In this document: positions 55,501-64,000 of the stretch, one piece after another
Layout: each line of letters starts with the position of its first letter
How positions within the stretch are numbered: position 1 is the first letter of the stretch
NCBI GenBank assembly: GCA_036346225.1
Contig: JARFIW010000139.1
Span: forward strand, 186,001 to 250,000
From: Platerodrilus igneus
Lineage: Eukaryota; Arthropoda; Insecta; Coleoptera; Lycidae
Direction: 5' to 3'
DNA length: 64,000 nt
Notes under the pieces: model-generated
Seen by the model: the letters and a program-made list of their open reading frames with translations, nothing else
The model's database searches: none
Told to the model about the DNA's origin: nothing
Translations under genes and position numbers: made by a program

Positions 55501-58500
55501 GAGATACAATTTTGGGATAAATAATATAAATATTATTAATTGATTCAAGGGTTTATTTGTTACATAGTAAAACTGTAAAGTGTAGATATTATTTTCTTCT
55601 TTTATACAAATATTGATCGACTTCGTTTTATTATTCTAAACAGGAAAAGTTTTAGGAAAAGGGTAAAGTATTTGATCATCGTATCGTTGTGCACTCTGTG
55701 TGAATTAAACTGAGCTAGCCGTGGCATAATTAAAATTAGAATATTAGAAAGACACAGAGCGGTGGCGGACAGCAGGAAACTGGACGTTTATTGCATCGGT
55801 GTACAGCGTTATCATATCAAATAAATCGATTTATGCGTCGTATTTTTACAGTTCTTAATGCTTAAGAAAACTGACTTTTATACCATCAAAACATGCTTCA
55901 CTTCGACCACCTGCAAAACATAAGATTTCTCTTAAATTATGTAAAAAAAATACACAGTTCAACTAATTAGTATAAGTATGCTTATGAAAGCATCCAACAA
56001 AATTGAAGAGTACTTAAAACTGTCAATGCATTCCAATAAACAGATCTTTGCTTTTGCAGAAGTTTTGCTATCATTACTATTAATTTTGGTTCTAATATAC
56101 TCTGATTGAAACAATATGGTGGATGCAAGTATAGAACAATAACGAATTGTTCTACAGGAAGGTTCATGCAAACTGAAATTAATTATGCTAAATAAATTAT
56201 TGGCAGGGTAGGAAATCTACTAGATGTAAAATCTTCAAAGTCAAGCTTTACGCCAACCCGTGTCATTCATGATTTCAAATCTGCAATGGATAGATCCGTT
56301 GAAAGTTATCTAAACTAATTGCTAATAAATCAAGTAAAAAGAAAAAATTTGTTGGTTTCCATTCTTAATATAAGTAGAAATAATTGTTCATCATGTACAC
56401 TTGAATTTAATATCAGCTAAAAATTACTATGTAAGAATTTTGATTAAAAACTTTCTTTACTAGTGCAGAAGATTTTCAATATTAGATTTTGCAAATTAAG
56501 TTTCTCTGCAAGTGTTTCCAAGAAAACAAATGCAGAACAAATAATCTATATTGTGGTTGTAAATAAATTAATGTGCTAAGTTTCTCAACATGATCATTTT
56601 CCGTGTACACAATAGTAGCGTATTGGGTCCAGAACTTGAGAGTTGAACACTTGTTTACGTCCAACTAATGTCTTGTAACATTTTCAAATGTTACGTTTGC
56701 CAAAATAACCCCAATAAATACTTTTATTATGTAGTCATACGTAACCCCTAGTATATGCAACACACTTTACAATACCTACTACACAGTTGGTATATTTAAT
56801 CCGCTATGATTAATACGTTAGGACAAAATAATTATATCCCAACAATTGATCCAGTTGTTGTTTATAACATTTAATTTATATTCTTAAATGATTCAATAAA
56901 AATTTATTATTACATTTATGATGTAGATAAAATAAATACATTCCTAATTTACATGTTTATGAAATATTTGGTTATATGCACAGCCATCTGCCGTAAATAT
57001 ACGAAGACGAAGGTGTCGAGTAAATGTCAACTTGTTCTTAATCAAAAAAGGTCGCTGCTTATCAAACCAACATGGCTCGTGTAGCGTCCTCGGACCTGAG
57101 AATCGCGATAGAAAAAAAGAAGTCAGTAAAGCGTCGAGAAGGATCGACATAATGTTTCTTAAGGGAGTTAACAATGCAAAGAAATTTTTCGGTACGTTAG
57201 TTCAACGTCTAATATTACAATTCGTTTAAGATGCACACTCAAAATTGTTAGTTTGGATTTTGAAGAATCGCCGTGATATTTACTTACATCTATCTGGGAT
57301 GCTCGTAATTTCAACGCACTACAATTGCTTGGTACAAGATTGCAAATTTTCACCTTATTTGAATTAAATAAATGGTTTAATTATCTGCGAAGAGGTCTGG
57401 TTAAAGTCCGAGCAGCCATAATTCGTTACATAAACAACACGTAATCGATACATATATCTGGTTGGTATAAGAGGTGTTGAACTGGATATTCAGGGTGCGT
57501 GTTATTTATAATTTTATTCGGAAGATGTCACGTGACAACTACGTTTGTTTACACTCTAACAATGGTATTATAAAACCTAATTTGGCTATACATATTTCAT
57601 GAAGTTCAAGTGAGCTTAAAACTTAGAAACAGTGCGTATTTCGCATTGATTAAGTAATTTGATAATATTGATCAATACATTTAAACATAACCCTAGTTCT
57701 AGCTTAATTAATCATAACTTGCTATAACAGCTATCAAGTAAATTCTTATATTGTTTACCTCTTATTATGATTAAAGAGAGACATTTTAATACTCTTGTGA
57801 GTTTATATTAAAGTTGTTTTTTTTTGTTTATCAACATTCCATACTTTAACTTATTTAGATATTTAACTTGTATAAATCATACAGCTAATTTAATTTTTGA
57901 CTAAATATATTTTTGCTTCTTTTGTCATCTGATTAGGAAACGTTTCTCAATTTATTTACTATATCAATGAATTTAAAATCTATACATTCCAATTGTAAGT
58001 AGTTGCCGGATCCGATTTCTACATGATATAATAATTGTTGCATTTTTATTAGAATCAATCGTTAAGGTTTAGTATTAACGTGAAATTTAAAATCAAGGGA
58101 GTTATATTTTCATTTTATATACATATTTGAAAAAAGCTAAGTTACTATTGCGCAAACATTTTTTTAATACCTGAATTATACATACGTTCCATTTTTGTTA
58201 TAACTTATAAATTTGTTAAAGGATATTATGCTACATTATACTTTTCTAAGGAACCTAAAACATTTTTATTTCAAATAAAAGGTATACAATCTTTGAGTAT
58301 GTAAAATACTTTTATAAAGGTTAATACTAGAAGATATAAAGGTACTTAAAATATTATGTTATTTTGAAATATATTGGAGGAGCAAACTGCTGCTTCATAT
58401 GCTATGCTTTTAATCATGTAATTTCGTTCAGGTATCTCATCGTAGTAGTCAACTGTTGGGTTCTACATTCCCCTTTTTTTCTAAATGTAGTGGCGCTCAA

Positions 58501-58974
58501 TATTTTGTTTATTTTTTTATATCTATTCCCCACGCCTGAACCATTGCTTTCTACCGCTTAGATTAAAGTCTAGAGCAAAGCATCGGCAACATCCAATTAC
58601 TAAATTAAGGTTTGGGTTAAAGTCTAAATATACCGAAAGGCGTGATTAGAATATTATTGCTTTCAAGCACGATATCTACAACGCCGTTAACTTCTTGTAA
58701 AAATATAAATTATTGCATATTCAAAGGCCGAACATCATTATAGAATAAAATAAAATTAATTTAAATCAAAATGTCTATACTATTCGAGCCTCTTTTTGTT
58801 TGCCGATTTTTGATAATAGCTATTATTATTGAATTTTCATCTCGTTTAACATATTTTACCGATTCTTCTATTTTTTTGGAAAACAAACGCTATTATTTCA
58901 CTAAGGCCAATTCATATTTTTGCATAACTCCACTCACCATTCTGATCAGTCATTTCTGTCTCTAATTATATAAA
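52501..58974. other. Long unrecognised AT-rich region
   Basis: About 6.5 kb without a supported gene. Short frames (60-76 codons) have no motifs and several overlap on opposite strands. Small features: an 11-bp tandem repeat at 55012-55061, a perfect short hairpin GCAACTT/AAGTTGC near 54791-54814, and the CTGAGCTAGCC core at about 55711. Confidence 0.45.
55012..55061. repeat. 11-bp degenerate tandem repeat
   Basis: AAGTTACGTCT, AAGTTATCTCT, AATTTACGTTT, AAGTCACATCT and AAGTCA follow one another: four and a half units of period 11. Confidence 0.8.
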
Positions 58975-59150
58975 GTACGAGGATGGTTTGAAAAATTCGC
59001 GAAACGAAGGGAAAAATGAAAAAATTTGTTTCTAAAATATAGTTTATTTTTCAACATAATCTCCGTCAAGTTGAATACACTTCATCCAGCGATGTTCCAA
59101 ACTCATTATGCCATCACGAAAGTGCGATTCTTCAAGGCCTCCAAAATATA

Positions 59151-60605
59151 AGGTTATCATAAAGTAAGGGATATATTTTAAATTATGATAACTTTTTAAC
59201 AAATTAAGTTAATAACAAGAAATAAATGAAATGTAATTGCTTATGAAATGGGATTTAGTATGCCCAAAACAGGTTACGGCAATTGCTCAATATGACCTCC
59301 ATTTTGTTGTTGTAAGATCACCATCCTTAACTCCAAATTGTACACAGCATTTCGTAACATTTCTGGTTGAATTGTACCAATTTGATCCGTAATACTGTTT
59401 TTTAATTCTTGTAGCGTAGTTGGTCGTCTTCTAAACACTAAACTTTTTAAATAACCCCACAGCCAGTAATCCGCTGGGTTTAGATCAGGTGGCCATGAAT
59501 ATACGAAATGTCTGCTTAACACGCGATCTTGAAAAACGTTGGTTAACAATTCTTTGACTGGTCGAAAAATGTGCGGGGGTGCTCCATCCTGCATAAAAAT
59601 GATGTTTTCAATTCCGTAGTGCTCGTTTTGCAGCTGTGGAATAACATAATTTTGTAACATTTGCAAGTATCGTTCACCATTTACAGTTACAGATACGGCT
59701 TGTCCATTCTGCATTTCCTCGTAGAAATACGGACCAATAATAAAATCAGCTGTAAAACCGCACCATACGGTGACTTTCTTGTCATGAAGACCTTTTGAAC
59801 GATTTGTTGCGGATTTTCTGCAGACCAGATTCTACAGTTTTGAGTATTGACTCCACCATTCAGAGTAAAATGTGCCTCATCTGTCCATAAAATACGGGAT
59901 AACCATTCGGGTTCAATTTCCATCTGAGCCATTACTCGCAAAGAAAAATCTTACCTAGTAGCCAAATCTGCGTCCTTTAATTCAAACAGCATTTTCAGTT
60001 TATATGGGTACATTTTTATAATTTTGCGTAAAATTTTCCAAACCGTGGTATACGGTATTTGCAATCGCTTGGATATCGCATTTGCACTGCTGATTACGAG
60101 TGAATTGCTTCTGGCTATGTCTTGATTTTCATGAAGAACCTCTGCAACTTGGACATCACTAATTATTGGTCTTCCTGATCTTGGTAAGTCAGTTACAGAC
60201 CCTGTTCTTTCAAATTTTGTATCAAATTGTGGTACGCTTTCATTTGACAGGGTCCCGCTCTCAAACCCATTCTCGTACGAAATCTTCGTAATCCAGCGGT
60301 GTAATTTCTGCCGGATTCATAATAGCACTGAACTAAACCAATTCTTGTTTGTAAATCCATGTTATTACAGTTGAGTCGTTTGAACTCAACGTTTACTTGA
60401 GTTTTAATTTCAAAATAAAATTTCAAATTGAATAATTTCGTTTTGACACTAGTGTCAACAATTGTTATGACAACGCTTTTGTTTCTCATAGATACGGTAA
60501 AATCCCATTCATTAAGCAACTAGATTTCGTTTATTTTATGTTACTAACTTAATTTATTAAAAAGTTGTAATGATTTAAAATATATCCCTTACTTTATGAT
60601 AACCT
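59151..60605 (-). mobile_element. Mariner-superfamily element nested in the mariner
   Basis: About 1455 bp. The ends AGGTTATCATAAAGTAAGGG (59151) and its reverse at 60605 form near-perfect inverted repeats of about 40-48 bp (differing only in the inner part). TA lies next to both ends (59149-59150; 60605-60606 region), with a two-to-three base asymmetry on the left. It interrupts the outer transposase frame; deleting it restores that reading frame. Confidence 0.92.
59274..60360 (-). pseudogene. Transposase pseudogene of the nested element
   Basis: Start at 60360 (MDLQTRIGLVQCYYESGRN), a DUF4817-type N-terminus, then a frameshift after about 55 codons. The middle helix-turn-helix part is degraded. 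The core reads RILWTDEAHFTLNGGVNTQN (first Asp), IIFMQDGAPPH (second) and NPADYWLWGYLK (third), with 38 residues between second and third by my count. One more frameshift lies near 59700. The C-terminus is intact to a stop at 59274-59276. The three catalytic Asp are all present, so this copy is disabled only by frame breaks. Related in domain plan to 5561-6589. Confidence 0.85.
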
Positions 60606-61728
60606 AGTAGTTGTTGACAGCTGCTTTTACTTTTTCGTCTGCGGAAAATTGTTTTGCCCTAAGGAAAACTTTTAGTCGTGGAAATAGGTGTTAGTCACGA
60701 GAAGCCAAATCAAGCAAATAAGGTGGATGTTGCAACATATCGTACTTCAGATCATTCAATTTTTGCATTACTACTGCACTTGTGTGTGGATGTGCGTTAT
60801 CCTGATGGAAAATGATCTTCATCTTACGCAATGCAGGTCTTTTTCACGAACATTTTTATCCAGTTGGCCTAGAAGTTTAGCGTAAAATTTACCGTTTATT
60901 GTTTGGCCTTTGGGAAGATAGTCAATTAGTATGACACCTTGAGCATCCCAAAAAACTGATGCCACAACTTCAGCCGACTTCACGGACATTGCTTTCTTTG
61001 GTAGTGGAGAGCCCTGTGTCTCTATTGTTTAGATTATTGCTTGGCTTCAGGGGTATAATTGTGAACCCAAGTTTCATTTGTCGTAACAAATCGTCGGACG
61101 AAATCGGTTTTATTGGAGTTAAGGCCGTCTAAACTCTGTTGGCAAATTCTCTTCCTCTAAAAGTTTTAATCAATTGTCAATATGCGCGGCATCTATCTTG
61201 CCGAAAGCTTTTTCATACCTAATTCCGCAGTTAAGATATGCTCTTTCATCTGAGATACCTGCATCCTTAGCTATTTCGGAGACCTTTAATCGACGATCCT
61301 GCGTAACACATCATTAACTTTTTGGACGATTTCAGGCGTGGTGGCAGTTTTTGGTCGCCCGCTGCGAAGGTCATCTTCTAGGCTCTCACGACTACGTTTA
61401 AATTCTGTCACCCACTTGTGCACAGTTGTAAATGATGGAGCGCAGTTTCTTAATGTAACCTGCATATCTTTATGTATTTCTGTTGCTTTCCAACCCTCTT
61501 TTACAAACTATTTGATAACAACGCGCGTTTCAGTTTTATCCATTTTAAAAAACTCACAAAACTAATTTTACTTTATATAGCACCAAATTAATACTACTTG
61601 GCAGAATAATGTCAAATTTAACATCTGCGCACTAGAAAGTTGGATCCATCAATTGCATATATTTTATTCGAACTGATGCTGCCATCTGTGCTCCATTTCG
61701 CAAACTTTTCAAACCATCTTCGTCGATA

Positions 61729-62629
61729 GTACTGAACCTACTTTACGTTACCGACTTAATCACACCAAGTTGCCATTATACTCAAATTTTCATATCGTCT
61801 ACAAATTTTATCATTTCTACTATAACCTCATAAACAAACTCTATTTCATCATCTATATGGCCAGACGTCTGTATGTAGACAGACGCTACTGTAATTAGTA
61901 CGGCCTGTGAATAAATCTTAATTAAATTAATCCTATTATTGTGTCATTTATAAAAATCTACTTTTGTCCAATTTTCTTTTTAATTATAAATTCTATTCAT
62001 TCTAGTCCTTCATCTGTTGCTGTACAAATTATGCCAAACAAAAGTATTTTCTTTTTCACTGAATCTTAGTTGTACCTGCAACATCCATCTCTTTATCTTT
62101 CGTTTTATATTTTCTTATCTGCTGATTTACTTTCGCTTTCAATTTCCTTGCAAAGGCGGAAAGTTGCAGTTTCGTAGAGGGAAGAATGAAAAAGTTAGCT
62201 TTAATGCACCGCTTTTAGGTGTATCTGGCAATAAACTATGACACGCAGGGTTTGCGGCTTGGCTACTTTTATTAAATTTGTTTTAAACTAAATGACAAAG
62301 GTTGTAACGGGCATTTTTAATAGTTGAACATTTTACGCTTTTTCCCAATTAGTAAATACATTTCGGTAACTACTGTTTCTATATTTTATATTTATTAATT
62401 CCTTAGGCGAATGCGTCGTATTAATTATAAATTGCATCGTTCTTGTCTTGGCGTTCAAATAAATTTGGTTCCTTATGTGGATATACAAGTATAGATAAGA
62501 GTCGATAAGCGGTTGTAGTAACAACGATGGTATTATTAACAGAGGAGTAGTTTAAGTTTGCTCTTTGATCCTACGAATAAATTACGTAAAACATAGTGTG
62601 TGCTGTTTGCTTTGAAAAAGGTCGGATTG
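61729..62629. other. Unrecognised spacer before the LTR
   Basis: About 900 bp without a supported gene. A 74-codon plus frame (62017-62241) and a 63-codon minus frame (62333-62524) have no motifs. The true LTR start may lie up to a few tens of bases before 62630. Confidence 0.4.
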
Positions 62630-63916
62630 TTTTAGTGATACGCGTAGCTTTACTAATTGTTCTTTTTGTTGCTTTTCTGTTGGGAAAAAAATGATAGAAC
62701 TTGTTGACTCGACCGCACGTGCTTGTTTTACGGAACATTATTTTAGTGATACGCGTGTCTTCCTAATTGTTTTAGTTGTTTTCTTGTGAGATAAATGTTT
62801 TAAGGAACATTTGACGGACTTGCTTTAGTGATACACGTGTTTTACCCGTTATGGTTCTTTTTAGTTGTTTTGTCTTTTGATATTTAAACTGTGTGTGCGA
62901 TCTAGTTTCGCGGTCCTGTTCTTCTCAGAGTAGCGCATACTTTGGATTATTTAAATACAGTGATACTGTAGTTTCTGAATTTTCTAACCCCAAAGAATCT
63001 AAAATAGATCATTACTTGCGCAAATTTCGTTATTTGCGAAATATAACAGATTACCGGTTTACTAAGGTATTGGTTGAAGTTTCTCACTGCTTTTGAGATG
63101 TTTATGAAGATAATAAACATTTGGTCCCAGTTGAAATTAAACTAGTGCTACAACATATTTCGAAATTATTGTCTTAGCAAATAGAATTTATCAAGGCTAC
63201 ATAGTTCCGACGCGTGATAATGTCTGCTGCTAACACCAGTGAAATACGTAGGTGTGATTAGTGTAACGTGTGATAAGTTCCATCAACACCTTCCCAGTAA
63301 AGGGTGAAGTGCTTCGCTAGTGCAGGACCTCGTGAATCCCACACTTCAAATGCGAGGAAGAGTTCCTGAAGGACTTTTTTGTAAGTTGAACTATTTCCTA
63401 CTTATTATTACTTTAAATATCTATCCGTTGTTTTGCCATATCTTCGTCGTTCTGATACCTTTAACAATAGACTTGCCTGCGATTAAAAAAAAAGGAAGAA
63501 AAAAAAAATCAATACTGCTGAATTACTCATATCAATTGTGTCTTATCTATTTATCTTTTGTTAATATTTTGTCTGATTTATGTTTAATTGTGTGTGAGGA
63601 AACGTTTCTGCTACTCCCCAATATTACCTCACTTTGTACTAAATATTTTTGTATTGTTTTTACCGTTGTTATATTATATAGTTTATCTAAACAGTTTTAT
63701 TTTCATTCTACAAAGTACTGAATAACTTAGACTATGCATTGCTGCTATTCTTTTTCTTTATTTCAGGTTTGTTATTCTAATTTCTTTTATTGCAGGTACT
63801 GTTACTAACTCCTTACCGCCGCATACATCATATGTCAGTCTGCTTTCTACAACCACCCCCTACTCTCCGATTGAGCCCGGTCATTTTCTTTGACTTTCTT
63901 TGTGATACGTTGTAAC
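62630..63916 (+). mobile_element. LTR, inverted partner of 7184-8640
   Basis: The plus-strand sequence matches the minus-strand LTR near 7-8.6 kb over almost its whole length, including TGTGTG-GCGATCTAGT-TTCG, the CTGCTAACACC-GTGAAATACG segment and CTCCGATTGAGCCCGGTCAT. It ends at about 63916 (GTTGTAACGTA). No primer-binding site follows and no internal domain precedes it, so it is probably a solo LTR. The 133-codon open frame at 63320-63721 lies inside the LTR and is matched by a shorter one in the other copy; it has no recognisable domain and is not called a gene. Confidence 0.75.
62631..62850 (+). repeat. U3-type sub-repeats in the LTR
   Basis: TTTAGTGATACGCGT-like motifs at 62631, 62742 and 62824 (spacing 111 and 82), each followed by a CTAATTG- and GTTGTTTT-containing stretch. 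The minus-strand LTR has two such motifs. Confidence 0.7.
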
Positions 63917-64000
63917 GTATTTTTTTTCTAGTTACACCTAGCCTAATAAATTAATAATAAAACAAATATATTTTAAAGTATTTAATTCGTAAATATTCAG
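63917..64000. other. Window end, AT-rich
   Basis: Nothing recognised; too short to show what flanks the LTR. Confidence 0.4.

Larger units (their letters stand above)
59044..61545 (-). pseudogene. Mariner transposase pseudogene, split
   Basis: Start codon at 61545-61543 (MDKTETRVVIK), then a TAG at codon 12, the helix-turn-helix region (KEGWKATEIHKDMQVTLRN; HKWVTEFKRSRESLEDDLRS), then the catalytic core. The TTNETWVHNYTPEAKQ motif has Asn where mariners have the first catalytic Asp. HQDNAHPHT carries the second, and the third (LASRD) follows after 34 residues, the DD34D signature. The frame is interrupted at codons for NNYYF by the inner element and resumes to end LDGDYVEK at TAA 59044-59046. 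Several other stops exist. Dead both by mutation and by insertion. Confidence 0.88.
58975..61728 (-). mobile_element. Mariner element (DD34D), interrupted
   Basis: Inverted ends share GATGGTTTGAAAA-TT-GCGAAA (left from about 58981, right reversed from about 61717), the pattern of mariner termini; the exact outermost bases are uncertain by a few positions. It encodes a mariner transposase on the minus strand that is split by another transposon (59151-60605). Without the insert it would be about 1.3 kb, the normal size of a mariner. Confidence 0.88.

Noticed and set aside
63320..63721. 133-codon hydrophobic membrane-like protein
   Set aside because: It lies inside an LTR. The other LTR copy preserves only part of the frame, and the apparent hydrophobicity comes from T-rich sequence.

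Overview
This window is AT-rich eukaryotic DNA, almost certainly from an insect. The signs are non-LTR elements with an apurinic-type endonuclease and an RTE/BovB-like layout, mariner-superfamily transposons with TA target duplications, Ty3/gypsy fragments, a Polinton/Maverick remnant, tRNA-headed SINE-like units and interspersed GGTTA motifs. I cannot name the order. I found no intact host gene: essentially every recognisable coding segment belongs to a transposable element, and nearly all are broken by stops or frameshifts.

Layout. 0-9 kb: a SINE-like unit with a (TA)n tail; a mariner-superfamily element (5376-6708) with 27-bp inverted repeats and TA duplications; and a minus-strand LTR (about 7184-8640) next to a primer-binding site matching the 3' end of tRNA-Lys. 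10-13 kb: two inverted repeats of about 320 bp flanking 2.25 kb that holds a LINE reverse transcriptase fragment. 13.7-31.1 kb: a 3.44-kb decayed gypsy pol segment present twice in inverted orientation (14366-17806 and 21405-31105). The second copy is split by a 6.26-kb insertion with a 7-bp target duplication. That insertion contains a near full-length LINE, an array of about 29 copies of a 93-bp satellite, and a second LINE 3' end. 31-41 kb: another SINE-like unit with a (CA)n tract, LINE fragments, a gag-protease fragment of a different gypsy element with its primer-binding site and LTR edge, and long stretches without recognisable content.

42-46 kb: a 4.1-kb Polinton/Maverick deletion derivative, with long terminal inverted repeats, 5'-AG ends, a 6-bp AAAGCC target duplication, two fragments of the protein-primed DNA polymerase B C-terminus, an orphan ORF and a 236-bp palindrome. 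46.9-50.6 kb: a minus-strand LINE with an internal deletion, preceded by two copies of a chimeric 'head block plus LINE tail' retroposon that also occurs at 13.7-14.4 kb. 52.3-59 kb: a microsatellite, a degenerate primer-binding-site-like sequence and otherwise unrecognised DNA. 59.0-61.7 kb: a mariner (DD34D) interrupted by a second mariner-superfamily element (two Asp spaced by 38 residues). 62.6-63.9 kb: a plus-strand copy of the same LTR seen near 7-8.6 kb.

Functionally this is a graveyard of nested insertions. The order of events can be read: the gypsy pol decayed, was duplicated in inverted orientation, and one copy then received the LINE-satellite insertion. Likewise the outer mariner was in place before the inner one split it.
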